Shown here: one piece after another, positions 1-13,278 of the stretch
How the letters are laid out: every line of letters begins with the position of its first letter
Numbering within the stretch: position 1 is the stretch's first letter
Assembly (NCBI GenBank): GCA_027475525.1
Contig: JAMWFC010000058.1
Span: forward strand, 1,015,270 to 1,079,269
Direction of reading: 5' to 3'
DNA from: Macrolepiota albuminosa
Lineage: Eukaryota > Basidiomycota > Agaricomycetes > Agaricales > Agaricaceae
DNA: 64,000 bases
Made by a program: the position numbers and the translations under genes
Notes under the pieces: model-generated
Seen by the model: the letters and a program-made list of their open reading frames with translations, nothing else
What the model was told of the DNA's origin: nothing
The model's database searches: none

Positions 1-79
1 ACGTCATACCTGGTATGCATCACACACAGTGCCGATGCCGGCAGTATGAGTCAGCGTGACATTTTGTGACAAAAGTTTT

Positions 80-105
80 GAATGAATGAATGAATGAATG
101 AATGA
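80..105. repeat. GAAT tetranucleotide microsatellite
   Basis: About six uninterrupted copies of gaat are seen directly in the sequence, upstream of the aconitase gene. Confidence 0.9.
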
Positions 106-662
106 GTTGTGATTATACCGCCGCCAAGCCACTATGCAGGGCTAAGAGACGGGGGTAGGTTCTACTGCGTATCCTACTCCTGGTGTGTTAGATGCGGACT
201 ATCTATGTGCGGTCGTGTATCGTAATGTTGTGATGTAGAATTCTCTTCGTATTGTCTTTGGCAGCTTATCTGATGTACTGGGGTGCGTCGCGTACTCCTC
301 CTGGTGTGACGTGTGTGGGGGGATTCTGCGGTGTCAAGATTAGTGGTGAGGCCCTGTGGGCCTGGTCGATTCTTGTGTCCACCTGTCGTGTGCGCGTACG
401 CGAGTCGCCGTGACTACTCGCGGTGTGCGTTCCCAGCTTGGCCTTGTCGTCGCTGCTTCGTTGTGTCCTTACATTCTCTGCCCTCCTGACCTCTACCGCC
501 TCCACCTCCCCTTGTCCAATCCCTACTCCCGTTTTGAAACACTATGATTTTGCGACTGCATAACCGGCTTCCTTCCGATACAATCACCAACGTACCTTCT
601 ACCGAAGTGACACTTTAGTAGGCTAGTATAGATAATATCACACCAATTGCAAAAGTCCGATT

Positions 663-816
663 GGTCAAAGGTACTGTCGATGTCTTGTTATTCATGGTTT
701 CAAAAGAATTTTGAAACACTATGGTACTTGGAGCCCCAAGGTCAAAGGTACTGTCGATGTCTTGTTATTCATGGTTTCAAAAGAATTTTGAAACACTATG
801 GTACTTGGAGCCCCAA
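663..816. repeat. Perfect 77-bp tandem duplication (copy 1 of a recurring pattern)
   Basis: The segment 663-739 is repeated without change at 740-816. It is the first of 21 such duplications in the window and is most likely an assembly overlap that was not trimmed. Confidence 0.9.
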
Positions 817-1014
817 CAAATGAAGTGAGGTTAGGGTGGATGCTGTGTTAAGAGGTTTGGAGGTGAAGCCCCAACGAGCTACGAAATTCGTGCCGAAGGC
901 ACGAAACGTACATAGACTTGACGGGCTCATTTGCGGTTTGATCCCCGCATTGTTATGTAATAGTGATCGGCCGGAAATGAAAGATTTTTGGTTGGCTGCA
1001 AACTGGCAATCGCC

Positions 1015-4000
1015 ATGTTTCGAGGTTCATGTATCCAGACTCGGAGAGGTCTGGCCGTTTTAAAACGTGCTTTTGCTACACATGCTCCGCTGGCCGAAAA
1101 ATCCTGCGCTTCAATAACTCCTCCCTATGCAAAGCTGATACAAAACCTTGAACATGTCCGAAGAATACTGAACAGGCCTTTGACGCTTTCAGAAAAAATT
1201 CTTTACAGCCATCTTATTGATCCCGAGAAGTCACTGGCAGGAGGTGGTAAAATCAGGGGGGAAGCGTACCTCCAGCTTCGTCCCGAGAGAGTTGCAATGC
1301 AGGATGCCTCTGCCCAGTAAGCTATCTTCTATCAAGGTGCTCACTTGACTTATAATTGGAGCATAGAATGGCGCTGTAAGTTCTATGTTCAACAAGAACT
1401 TCCCTTGTCAGACTAGTCCATATTAGCCTTCAGTTCATGAGCGCTGGTCTTGCACAATGCGCAGTACCTACAAGTATTCACTGTGACCACTTGATCCAAG
1501 CTTCCGAAGGTGCCGATGCTGATTTGAAGGTATCTACAAAGCTAATGTATACGGATCCAATCTTATGCCTATGTGAAAGCGTTCGATTATTTCCAATCAA
1601 GAAGTATTTAATTTCCTGGAGAGTGCGGCCAGGAAATATGGAATAGAATTTTGGCGTCCTGGTTCTGGAATAATTCATCAGATAGTGCTGGAGAACTATG
1701 CTGCTCCTGGAATGTTGATGTCAGTTCGCACTTGTCCTTCGTCCGTTGATGTAATTCTAAAGGAGCACATTCTAGGTTGGGTACAGGTGGGGATGCTGTC
1801 TGATTTATCCCCTAGTCAAATTTGACCATTTTAGACTCTCATACGCCAAATGCTGGAGGTCTAGGCATGCTTGCTATCGGCGTTGGGGGTGCAGACGCTG
1901 TAGATGCGATGACCGGGACCCCTTGGGAGCTCAAAGCACCGCAAGTCGTTGGTGAGTGTTGCATGTAATCAATCGCCTCTCTTTGACCTCAGAGAATGTA
2001 TAGGCATACATCTCACGGGTTCTCTGAATGGCTGGTCTACGACAAAGGATTTAATCCTCCATTTAGCCGGTAGATTAACTGTCAGGGTGAGCTTGTCGGC
2101 TAAGTATGTGGGATTGATGCTGAAGGATAATAGGGTGGAACGGGTCGCATCTTGGAATACTTTGGACCTGGTGTCTTCAATCAGTCTTGCACAGGTATTT
2201 TATCTTCTTTTTGGACATGCGAAAATCTACAACTCTGAATAGGGTTGGCAACTATCGCAAACATGGGTGCTGAAGTGGGCGCAACAACCTCAACCTTCAC
2301 TTATACTCCTAAGATGAACGCTTATCTGAAAGCTACCGGTCGCGCACCAGTTGCCGCCGCGGCTGATATAGCTGCTTCTCAAGGGTTACTGAGCCCTGAC
2401 GACGGGGCTGAGTATGACGAAGTCATTGAGATTGTGAGCATATCCATACTTTTGTAACCTTTTGCTGACTGTATGAAGAATCTATCGGACATTGAACCTA
2501 CTATAAATGGCCCTTTCACCCCGGATCTAGCTACACCTATTTCAAAGTTCGGCTCTTTCGTCAAAGATCAAGGTTGGAAGGATGAATTTTCGGCTGGTCT
2601 GATAGGATCTTGTACAAACAGCTCATACGAAGACATGGTTATATGATTTACATTTTCAATATGTGTATCGTTGACTTGGAATCCTCACAGACCCGTGTCG
2701 CGGACTTGGCCCGACAAGCTCAAGCTGCAGGCATTAAAACCAAGGTGAGGATGGCTTGTTGTGGCTTTTTCGAATTCTGAACAAGAGCAGGTTCCCTTTT
2801 TGTGCACACCAGGCTCTGAACAGATCCGTGCGACTATGGAACGAGACAATGTCACAGCATCCTTGGAGAGTGTTGGTGCAGTCGTACTAGCAAATGCATG
2901 TGGCCCGTGCATTGGTCAAGTGAGTACTTCTCTTCAACTAATGGCGTATGACTCATTGTCCCTGGTATAGTGGAAACGAGAGGACAAAAAAGATGAAGAA
3001 AATGGTAATTCGTTTGCAAACATTTACAACGAGAAGCTGATGCGAAATATTAATCCAGCGATTCTCACAAGTTTTAACCGTAACTTCAAGTCTAGGAACG
3101 ATGGAAACCGACTCACCATGAACTTCCTTGCTTCCCCCACCATTGTGACTGCTATGTCATTCGCGGGAAAATTGTCATTTAACCCGATGACCGATTCTTT
3201 AACGCTCCCTTCCGGCCGTGCTTTCAAGTTCGCCCCACCTACTGGCCAAGATCTTCCTTCAGCTGGTTTTGCTGCAGGAGAGGTATCCTATTATCCTCAG
3301 CCGAATCCACAACCGCAGCCCGATGTACAGGTAGTCATCAAACCTGATTCGCAACGTTTGGAACTACTGGAGCCGTTCCCCAGCCATTTCGGCGAAAGTA
3401 ATACAAGGGGTTTAGAACTTCCTCCTCTAAAAGTGTTGATGCGAGTCCGTGGCAAGTGCACAACAGATCATATCTCGGCTGCGGTACGTATCAAAGTTTT
3501 CCTCTCCGCCATTGACTGGATTTTGCCGCAGGGTCCATGGTTGAAATACAAGGGTCACTTGACTAATATCTCAGAAAACCTCTGTAAGCCTCTCGTCTTC
3601 CGTGCCACAGGGCGAATTTTAACATGGCTCTGTCCCAGTGATCACTGTAATAATGCGTGAACTCCAGTCAAATCGATTCTGAACTGAACTGATCCTATTA
3701 GGCTGTCAACGACGAAGGTGGCGAGATTAATAAGGCTTTCGATCGTGAAATGGACGTGTCCGGAACAATTCCTGAGATTGCCAAGAGCCTTAAAGCTCGT
3801 CAGCAGCCTTGGGCACTGATTGTAGATGAGAATTATGGTGAGGGCAGTGCACGGGAGCATGCAGCACTGCAACCTCGATTTTACGGTATGGAATGTACCT
3901 CACGTCCTTCAAAAATTGATATTCTTTAGGATGTGCCCTTATCCTTGCCCGGTCATTCGCTCGTATTCACGAGACAAATCTTAAAGTACGTTAATTGTAC

Positions 4001-4288
4001 TTGACACAAGGTTCGACTCTTACTATTTAACGCCCTCAGAAACAAGGGGTCCTACCTCTTTGGTTTGCAGACAAGGCTGATTATAGTCGCATCGGTTCTG
4101 GGGACATTATTGAGACCGTTGGTCTGGCGGACACAATCCGTGGTGTCCCCGGTGCCTCCATCCAAGTCAGGGTTACCAAACTCAATGGGGAGATATTTGA
4201 TATTCAGACGAAGCATACAATGTCAAGTGACCAACTAAAATGGCTCGAGGCCGGATCCGCTTTGAATTATATCCGTTCCCACATATAA
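1015..4288 (+). CDS. ACO2: Aconitate hydratase, mitochondrial (ACO2 type)
   Basis: This is a [4Fe-4S] aconitase that dehydrates and rehydrates citrate/isocitrate in mitochondria. Fungal ACO2-type enzymes can also act on homocitrate in lysine synthesis. I resolved 19 exons: 1015-1316, 1367-1375, 1427-1529, 1580-1719, 1776-1786, 1835-1951, 2004-2086, 2134-2194, 2243-2433, 2479-2637, 2691-2744, 2791-2919, 2971-3004, 3059-3483, 3532-3583, 3639-3646, 3702-3885, 3930-3985 and 4040-4288. They sum to 2367 nt, or 788 aa, the normal family length. The cluster cysteines are in GSCTNSS (exon 10) and [10 protein letters not shown] (exon 12). The start [18 protein letters not shown] is basic and fits a mitochondrial presequence. 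A short insertion after [10 protein letters not shown] resembles ACO2/AcoB rather than TCA-cycle ACO1, so the paralog assignment is an inference. Three exons are only 9, 11 and 8 nt long. Confidence 0.95.
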
Positions 4289-4329
4289 CTCAAATATACA
4301 TTGTTTATCATTTATAAGGATCATAAGGA

Positions 4330-7300
4330 TCAATGTCCATTGATTCTAGCTCCTGATTTCAAGCGTGCCAATGTGTCTTTTGCAACATCCACAGCAACAG
4401 TAGGCATACCAGCGAGCTGGGCGACTTTCAGCCCATGACTGTCACGGTTCACGCCAGGTCGAAGACGGTATTGGTATGCGAAGTGATCATCCTGGTAATA
4501 CACTTAGCCGCAGAATTCGAACTCAAAATTAAAGGGCATACATCAATTTCATCAATGTCTGTACAGAAAAACTCGACGCTCCCAAAATCTTTTCGGTTTT
4601 GATCCGGGTACCCAAGCATATCCGATAATTCATGGAAATGCGTTGCAAAGAGCGCGCGACACTTATTGTTGTTGACAAGATGATGAAGGGTGGCGTACGC
4701 GATGGCTAGACCATCTGTCACTGTAGTTCCACGACCCACTTCATCCATGATAACCTAGTGAAGGAGATTATAAAATTTGTGGCACAGTTCTGAACAAGAC
4801 ATACTAAGCTTTTTGACGTGGCACGACGAAGAATCTCCGATGTCTCAAGCATCTCCACCATAAACGTACTCCGATCGTGAAATAGGTCGTCTTTTGCACC
4901 GATCCTAGAGAAAAGTCTATCTACAATTCCCAAAACGGCAAAATCTGCGGGTACGAATGATCCAGTCTGGGCCAATATAGCAATCAAAGCAGTTTGACGT
5001 AGAAAGGTCGATTTTCCTGCCATGTTAGGACCAGTAATCACATGCAGCCGAGTAGTTGGAGCCAAAGCTACCGAGTTGGGAGTGAAGACGCGACCCGCTG
5101 CGAGGAGCCCTAGTTCGACTGTGGGGTGCCTGCCGTTGACCACCTTATAGATAGGGCTACGATTGAGGTCAATGCAAATGTCACGCCCTGAACCATTCGC
5201 TGTCACTCACTCTTCCGTCATTTGAGGCCTAACAAAGTTGAGTTCGGAGGCTAATGTGGCAAAGGACATAGCAACATCTAATTCATCCAGTAGTCGGGTA
5301 TTGCGTCGGAGCGACTGAGAATAACTGTTGACCTTCTCGGTTGGTGAGCAAAATAGCAAATTGTGAATTGAGATCCTACTTCATGTCGAAGACTATCAAA
5401 GGCTTCCTTCTCCGCTAGTGTCAGAGCTAGAGTCGTTTCAGAGATTCGGCTTGCAAGGCGAGACCAGTCCTAGATATTTGCCGACTATCAACCAACATTT
5501 CAGTATAAATGGGATTACGCACTTTGAGGAAAAATGAACGAGTGCTTGCGGTCTCCGCAATAGCTACGAATTCAGGGTCTTCGAGTATTCTTGTCTGATC
5601 TCGTTTAGCCTTTGCAAGATGAACGTGCATGCCCTGTCCTGGTGAAACGCGTAAGGTCAGAGAAGGAGCGTCTACACAACAAAGGATGAGACACAAGAAG
5701 CAAAGAAGATCTACGTCCTCTAACCGTATCTCAATTGAAGGTCTTTCTCCATTTCTTCCTTCTGAAATAAGAGTTTCCGAAGAGAGTCATGCAGGCTTGT
5801 CAACGTCACAGAAAAACTATCTAGATTTACATTTAACAGACACCGTTCGAGAACATATTACAAACCTTGGCTTAATTGTCCATTTTGATATTCCGAACCT
5901 CCAGAGGGTTTCAATATCATTTCGAAGGATTGCCCCGCTTTCGTTCGCGGAAGTTTCCTGGTTATCCTCTCCAGTATTAGTGTCAGTGGAAGTTGATTCA
6001 AACAAGTCATTGGAGGACTTGTCGTCTAAAGCAGCGCTGATCCTCTCTGAAAGACTGTCCAAAGGGATCATTCTGGACATCAATGCGTCCAGACTCGTCC
6101 AGTCATGAACATCAAAGTTTAAACATTCGCTCGATTCCATTTCCTTCTCATGCTGGACGCGCTTTATAATATCGGTCCACACACGTATTGTTCGTTTGAT
6201 ACCCATTAGATCAGCCGTTTCCCCGCGACCAAGCAAAAACTTTTGAGCGATGCGATTCGTATCGTCTGCGTTGGCCAAAGCATCAGCAAGGTCGGCCTGA
6301 AAGTGAGGCCTTGAATGGAAAAAGGCAACTAGAGATTGTCGAGCATTGATTTCAGAAATGGAAGTGCTTGGCGAGCCTGTTCAGTGAATGATAAGTTGAC
6401 AGCAGATACAGAGTCTGTAAGTTCTTACAAAGCCATCTGCTGAGGAGGCGACTACCACCTCTGGTAACAGTCCGTTTTATTACACTCAAAAGGCTACCTT
6501 TGGTACCTCCCTCTCGAAATCCTTCCCTAATTTCGAGTGCCTTGATTGTATGAGAATCTATCTGCATGCGCTCATCATGAGCCTCCCGGCTCGGCGAGGA
6601 GAGTATCGGCATATGTTCCAACAAATTGGCGTTAAGGTATGCTGTTAAAAGGCGGATCGCCAAAGCCTCTTCAGGACTGGCGTCACGGCCTTTAATGTCG
6701 GGTTCTCCCATAGGATCGCCTTGGTTGAAACTCTCCGTTGCCACTGAAAAATCGGAAGGAAGGCTGATCTCTTCTGAGGACGTTCCTGTAGGTCTGGTAT
6801 ATGAAACAAAATTATCGTCTTCCGCAAGGGCTTCGTAAACAGGATGTTCTTTTTTTTCTTGTAAGAAAACGTCCAATACAACCTCTTTGGGAGTAATTCG
6901 TGCTAGCTCGTCTCGTAAAGCATCGATGTTCGTGCTCCTAGAAAAGAATTCTCCGGTAGACACGTCAATCCATGCTAGACCTACTTGACTGTCGGTCCGC
7001 AAAGCTTCACCGGTGCCTTGAATTCCAATAGCGAGAAGATAATTGTTTTCAAACGGGTTTAAGAATGGCTCATCAATTAGCGTTCCTGGAGTGACGACAC
7101 GGGTGACCCGTCTATCAAATGTTCGAGTGCCCTCGGAGTGACACGGAAACTCCTCGCACATGGCGACAAATCGTTTATTCTGCTGTACGAGCACCTTGAG
7201 GTGCTTATCGAGGTGAACAAGTGGAAAGCCGCACATGGGAACGCGACCGTTGCCCCATTTTCTAGAAGCGAGCTTTATATTGAGAAGACGAGAAATTTCA

Positions 7301-8161
7301 GTTGCCTGATCGAAATAGGACTTAACGATAGGTTAGCCCGAATGCCCATAACGGACGATCAATTTTATACTTCATAGAACTGCCCAACCCGTGTTAGGAG
7401 AAGACAATGAGGAAACTTTCGAAGATTTTCAAGGATTTCTTGCGCCAGCGTGGTCTGAGGCTGGCTGCTGGTCTCTGTCATGTAACAAATGACAAGGAAC
7501 TTCATGGTATGTAAGACGACCTACCAGAAACCTTTTCTACTAGATCTTCAGTTGGCTCCTTTAGATTCAAGCCTTGTAGAGGAGAGACAAGCTTTCTCCT
7601 TGTCCTTTTTGTTTTCATTTCTGACGCTATTGCATCGACGAGTCCTGGGGGACTTTCTGATACAGCGGCTGGAATATCTGCATCAGCACGAGAGGTCCGC
7701 CTTCTGACACGTTTTGTCTGATTATCTGCTACATTCTGTTGATAGGTTCACTTCACAAGAAAGACCTCAATCATACCACTTGGCTGGACATCTGTGTCAA
7801 AACTTGGGGATGGCTGCTCTATTAAATCGACATTCTTTTTCGTGACTCTTCTTTTTTTGTAAGTTCGTTTGGTAGATCCATAAAGAGAATTGCCTGTTGC
7901 CTATTCTCAGATGAATTAAAGATTGTACAAAGCAAGCAACAGCACACATGACGAGGAAGATACATCTGGCCCAGATAACCATTCCCCTAAAGGTTCTGCA
8001 ACAGTGCCATCTGGTCTGACGTAGGTTGATGGAAGGTCAGCAAAAGCTTTTTTCGTCTTAGTCTTGGAAGGCGCAGGAGGCACCACGACAGAGAATGTAC
8101 GGGCCTCATACAAACGTTTCAAGGCAGTAGTACGCAAAAAAGAGGTCGATAAAAGGACCAT
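4330..8161 (-). CDS. MSH1: DNA mismatch repair protein MSH1, mitochondrial MutS homolog
   Basis: MutS-family ATPase that binds mismatches and maintains mitochondrial DNA. The N-terminus ([20 protein letters not shown]) is basic and rich in Ser/Thr, as expected for mitochondrial import. The mismatch-recognition domain follows, with the motif VGQFYE near 7370-7390, then [16 protein letters not shown] and [17 protein letters not shown] near 7190-7240. The ATPase part has Walker [16 protein letters not shown] (about 5000-5045), the segment [14 protein letters not shown] (about 4830-4870), and the Walker B/signature [14 protein letters not shown] (about 4710-4748). The last exon reads [20 protein letters not shown] and onward to the stop at 4330. 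The gene is multi-exonic and of roughly normal length (about 1000 aa). It is divergent from the septin gene, with 173 bp between the start codons. Identity as MSH1 rather than MSH2-6 rests on motif wording and the presequence. Confidence 0.92.
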
Positions 8162-8334
8162 TCACACAAGGCAGCCCTTAGAGCTCGAAAGCGAAGGTCC
8201 CAGTAAAAAAGTTGAATTCGACGCGTTTTAGACGTGTTGATCACGCTACATGGCGGAGTTTAAAGCAAGGTCCCACAAACGCTCCACGAATTTGGCCCCG
8301 TTGGCAACTTCACAAACAACCCCAGTTCGTAAAA

Positions 8335-10005
8335 ATGTCGTTCGCCGGAAGACGCAGAGGGAATAAGGTCAAAAAGGGTGTCCAATTTACTGTGATGGTG
8401 GTTGGTATGTTGCACTCATTCATGGCAGCTGCGACATGGTTAAACTTACCGTTGTTGGGATTTTTGCGTGATTCTGTGACTGCCAACAGGTGCCTCTGGA
8501 ACTGGTCGCACCACCTTTGTTAATACTCTTTGTGAATCGGAGGTCTTGCCGCATAAGATTTCTGATAATCCCGACGCTGCACACGTCGAAGAAGGCATCA
8601 AGATTAAGCCTGTTAACGTTGGTATGTTTTCCGTATCTACCTCTGCCATTTGCAGTTGCCTTTTGAACATTATCTAGAGCTCGAAGAAGACGGCGTCCGT
8701 ATTGCTCTCACCATCGTTGATACCCCTGGTTTCGGTGACAACATTGACAACGAATTCGCGTAAGACCGCGATATTTCATGCTCAGGTGGCTACCTTTTTC
8801 ACACCGTATTTTTCCAGCTTCCAAGAGATTGTCGGATATCTTGAACGCCAATACGATGATATTCTTGCTGAGGAGTCTCGCATCAAGCGTAATCCCCGCT
8901 TCAGGGATAACAGAGTGCACGCCCTTCTGTATTTCATCCCCCCCACTGGTCACGCGTATGTGTTCCTCTGCTTGCACACGTGCATTCGGAAAATGACTGT
9001 TTTCAGTTTGAGGGAAATGGATATTGAACTTATGCGCCGCCTGTCCCCACGGGTCAATGTCATTCCCGTCATCGGGAAGGCTGACTCCTTGACGCCAGGC
9101 GAGCTTAGAGGCTTCAAGAAGCGTGTATGTTACATGTTGTTCCGATTTGTTCTATCCCTTGACTCGCTGTAATCAAGATCATGGAAGACATTGAGCACTA
9201 TGACATTCCTGTGTACAATTTCCCTTACGACGTCGAAGAGGACGACGAGGAAACCATTCAAGATAATAGCGAACTTCGAGTCAGTGTTTCTAAAGTCGAT
9301 TTAGAGTCTTTAAGTTTGACGTGTTCCGAACTAGGCTCTCTTGCCTTTCGCCATAATTGGGTCTGAAGAAGAGATTGAAATTGATGGGCAACCTGTCCGA
9401 GCCAGGATATACCCTTGGGGCATCGCCGAAGTCGACAACCCAAAGCACTCGGATTTTAGTCGACTTAGGAGTGCTTTACTCAAGTTGGTTCCTGAATTGT
9501 CCGGAAAGACTCAATTTCACTAACGAGTACGGTTTAGCTCACACTTAGGCGACCTTAAGTCCCTCACTCACGATGTTCTTTACGAGACGTATCGTACTGA
9601 GAAGTTGTCAAGGACTGTTCATACGGACACCAAGTGCGTATTGACATTTTTGATTGGCGATCATATGGTGACAGTGCTGCAGTGAATCTTCCATTCTTCC
9701 TGATGAACTTGCTAATCAAAGTGTACGCTTGAAAGAGGAGCAGCTCCGCCGTGAAGAAGAAAAGGTATATTTTCTTGTTAACGGATGTGGACAGACAATT
9801 GTGTTAATCAGCCTCCATCAGCTTCGTGAAATCGAGCTCAAAGTACAACGCGAGATTAATGAGAAGCGACAGGAGCTGCTGGCCAAGGAAGAATCACTTC
9901 GGTGCGTTTTGCATTTTTGTGAATTTTTGATTAGCTAAAATGTTTTCCAGAAACCTGGAAAGTCGTCTTGCTGCTCAAGGATCGCAGTCAGAGTTCATGA
10001 ATTGA
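8335..10005 (+). CDS. CDC11: Septin, CDC11 type
   Basis: GTP-binding-fold septin that forms hetero-oligomeric filaments at the septum and cell cortex. It begins MSFAGRRRGNKVKKG, a polybasic segment expected to contact phosphoinositides. The P-loop is GASGTGRTT, with Arg where Ras-like GTPases have Lys. This substitution is also seen in yeast Cdc11 (GQSGSGRST). Further motifs are the G3 motif DTPGFGD (about 8720), EESRIKRNPRFRDNRVH, the G4-like motif GKADSLT, and the septin unique element ending LLPFAIIGS and YPWGIAEV. The C-terminus is a Glu/Arg-rich coiled coil (LKEEQLRREEEK, VQREINEKRQELLAKEE). The gene has many short introns; exon 1 ends at 8404 with a GTATGT donor. The CDC11 subgroup call rests on the Arg P-loop and the compact N-terminus. 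Confidence 0.93.
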
Positions 10006-10474
10006 GCTGAGTCATATGGAGGCTATATACCCCATTCCCTTCATTGTTTGCTCATTGTTCGATTGCGTTTGGATCAGCTTTATGGTATACTGCCCTTTTT
10101 CAGGTTTACGGACATCTTTTATTTTTGAAGTTTAATAGCGTCATTTGATTCCATTCATTGATATTCATGATTAAAACACAAAAAGATGATTGTAGTGTGA
10201 GTGACATGTGTCGATTGTCGTTGCTCGAGGATAGCCATGCTTGGTTTGTCCCAGCATTGTAAGAACCTGTGTGCATGCAAGACACTTGATGAGAAGGGAG
10301 TGACTTGCCACATCAGTGTTGAGTTGATTGTTTTCAGAATCAGTGTTGTTGCAACCAAGACGACTGCCCCCCACTTGCACGAACGTTCCCAACCTGTCAA
10401 CAGTCACTTCCTCAGGCATTTTGACTGTTCTGTGGCCGAATCTAACGTCGCATTCTGCTTAGATTGAGGTTGGG
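10006..10474. other. Intergenic: septin 3' flank and MIT-gene promoter
   Basis: About 470 bp without a supported gene. Small open frames occur on both strands, but neither strand gives a spliceable or conserved-looking product. No recognisable regulatory motif is seen. Confidence 0.5.
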
Positions 10475-13278
10475 ATGACGCAAATGGACTTTGGACTGGA
10501 GACCAGGACAGCGGTGCCTCATCAAACGCCGCAAGAATGGCAAGCACTCAACCTCAATGCCCCCGGCCCTTCCTCCTCGTCAAACCCTCCTTCTGCTTTT
10601 GCGTCAAACCCTTTGGGTTTCTTCCCGCGACGCCGGTCTTCTGCAGCCCATCGACCTGCAGGCCCTCCTCCGAATCTACCCATCCCCAATGTTCCTGTTG
10701 CACAATCCTCTCAACGTGATCCTTCAGCGGTTCTACATGAAGACACGACAATCTGGACGAACGGCCGAAGCATGCAAACTGGCGCTGTTATCAGACCCGC
10801 GCCTCCGCCCAGTTCAGCACCCGTCGTGTCGTCACCCAATCGTTCATCTCACACCACACCTCATTCATCAGTGGAGGACCTTTCTGACCCACCACCTCTA
10901 TCTTTCCTGCCTCAATCCACATCAAGAGTATTCAACAAATCACAGGAGATATCAAATAATTCTCAGACGCCGCGAGAGTCCCGTCGAGAGTCCAGAGTTC
11001 CATCATCACGTCGTGCACTCACGAGGGCTTTAGAACTCGCTCGAGAAGCTGTTCAGATCGATTCAACGAATGACAACCCTGAAGCCGCGGTGCAAGCATA
11101 CGGCCGCAGTGTCGCTCTTCTGAGCGAAGTAATGGAACGCGTCCGCAGAGGTGAGGATAGTACAGACCACCATCGGAAGCATCGAAGGAGAAGTGTTGCT
11201 GCCCAAGAGGAAGAGATAAGGCGACTTCAGAACATCGTATGGTGACTGACCTTGCATCATTTATATCGATTGACGCTTTTTTTTAGCACGACACCTACGC
11301 GGATCGTATGAACATTCTTAGCATTATTTACAGTATACCCACAGTGCCATATTCATCGTCAAGTATGTTCTCCGCTCTAAGCCAACCTTCACCAACATCA
11401 CCGACTTCTTCCGCCTCCCCTTCCTCTGAATCATCTCCTCAAATACCCCAAGGCCTCAGCGTACTCGCCGACCTTACGACCAGTGGTTACGTTGCCAATG
11501 AAGGTCCAGACCACGATCGTGATTTTGATAGTACGGATGCCCTGAACTCCGTAATGTTTAGTCCGGACGATGCAAACTCTTCAGGAGGATCGGTTTCTGG
11601 CCTTCCCTACAGATCACACCATCCCTATGCCACTCCGTACCCGTCTGAAGCTAATCTTCATCATGCTCGTGGGCAACCTCTGCTGTCGCGACGGCCGCGT
11701 GCTTCGAACCTCCCGCCCCTGCAGCCACCTCCTACCAACTCTCTACCTCCCGCGCCTATTGCCAGAGGCGAGATTGATTTAACATCACAACAAAAGTGTT
11801 TGGACGTTATTACACGTCAACCAGGGGATTCAGGTCACATCACAACAAATTCCGGCTTGGGAGCTTTGACAGAAGAATATGATGATGTACATTTGGATTT
11901 ACAACAAGGTGCCGGAGAAACCTCTGGAGTAGAATCATATGGAGAAGAGACAACGCATTATGTCCTTGAAACACCCCGCAACCCAAAGCGAGATTCTCAT
12001 CCTCTCCCCCCTCTACCATTATCTTCCGTATCGCCAGCTTTACAGCCTCCACGGTCTCCCCCACGCGCTGTCGCCGCACGTACCCGTGGATCCTCGATGG
12101 TAGCAGATTATACAGCGCAGGGCACGCTTTCCCAGCGAAGAAAGATCTCTGTACCTCCAACTCCCCGTCCATCGTCTCCTGCAGATTCCACCATTTCAGC
12201 AGGATCTGCCCCGAAATCTACAGCGTCTTCTCTTCCTGCTACTATGCCTCCACTGCCGACAACACGAGTGCGTTCTTTATCACAACCTGACCGACGTACA
12301 CCGATTATTGGTGATCGTACGCCTCCCCTTGATCAGCCACGTCCTCCATTACCAGTATCAACTACAGTCAGTGTACCAATCACGCGGAATGTCCCGCTTC
12401 CATCGAAGCCGAATCCTGTACCCCCATTGTCTCAGTTGGTAGTGACGGACCGCCTTGTCTTAACGAACAACCTCCCTACCACTCCTACATCCCCATTGCC
12501 ACCTGTCACTCCTGATGACCCTCTACTGAAACCATACCACCTGATGAATCTTCTGAGAAATACAATGACTTCGCCGACAGGTGGTTATATAACTCGTAGA
12601 CTGCATGTTCCTCATGAAGTCTGGTCTCAGGGTGGGGCAAAACTTTCGAATGTCTTGGATAAGGTCCGAGTTGTGGCTATCTTGTGTAACGCTTTGGAAG
12701 ATCTCCAGGTAAGCAGTGCCGATTACTTTGGTGCTGGAAATGTCTGCAGCGGCCTTGCTTCGGGAATTGGGAGTATTGGAAGGAAAGAGGTTGATGCGTG
12801 GTCAGCCAAGTTGGAAGAGTTTTCGTCCATATGTGACGGTGTGGTGACGAATTTTGGGAAGAAGTTGGGTGTAGGGGAGGGTTTCGTCCTCAAGAAGTCG
12901 TCCTGGGGGGACAAACTCGTTCGTGGATTTGATAAGTTTACCAACGGCAAGAAGTGAGGCTTATACACTTTCATTCTCATTCTTCTGACTGACTATCTTT
13001 CGATCAGTCTGCTGGATTCTCCAGCTACTTACGTTCGCAACCTTGAGAAGCTTTTCCAACATACTCAACTCCTCGATGAGCATACAAAGGCGATTTTGAC
13101 GCAGCCCCCTGTACCTGCCTACGCTGCCTTCCCTCCCGACCTACGCACGTACACTGAACAAAGACTAAAACGCGCGTCGGAGTTCTTTGCAAGCGTCGTG
13201 CTTACTTTTGTCATTCGAGACCTTTCGCAGCTTCTTGACAAATACGCAAAGAAGTGCGAAAAATGGCTTGCTGAATAA
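10475..13278 (+). CDS. MIT-domain protein with long disordered middle
   Basis: Three exons: 10475-11236, 11287-12953 and 13008-13278. Residues about 1-180 are Ser/Pro-rich and probably disordered. Residues about 181-250 form a helical MIT-like domain (RALELAREAVQIDS, VQAYGRSVALLSEVMERV), the fold that binds ESCRT-III tails or microtubules. It is followed by a basic stretch HHRKHRRRS and a coiled segment. About 400 residues of Ser/Pro/Thr-rich sequence come next. A conserved-looking C-terminal region follows (GYITRRLHVPHEVWSQGG, LLDSPATYVRNLEKLF, LDKYAKKCEKWLAE). MIT-plus-C-terminal-domain proteins of this build occur across fungi with no assigned role that I know. A function in endosomal or membrane traffic is inferred from the MIT domain only. 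Confidence 0.85.

Larger units (their letters stand above)
1..1014. other. Non-coding left edge with simple repeats
   Basis: No convincing gene is visible here. The stretch contains a GAAT microsatellite near 80-105 and a perfect 77-bp tandem duplication at 663-816. A short string resembling the repeat unit (gttttgaaacactatg) also occurs at about 531. The open frames are short and their translations look like antisense or random sequence. No telomeric repeat is present, so this edge is not a chromosome end. Confidence 0.6.

Noticed and set aside
1..120. GAAT repeats as possible telomere-associated sequence
   Set aside because: No TTAGGG-type repeats are present and the repeat is a short common microsatellite.
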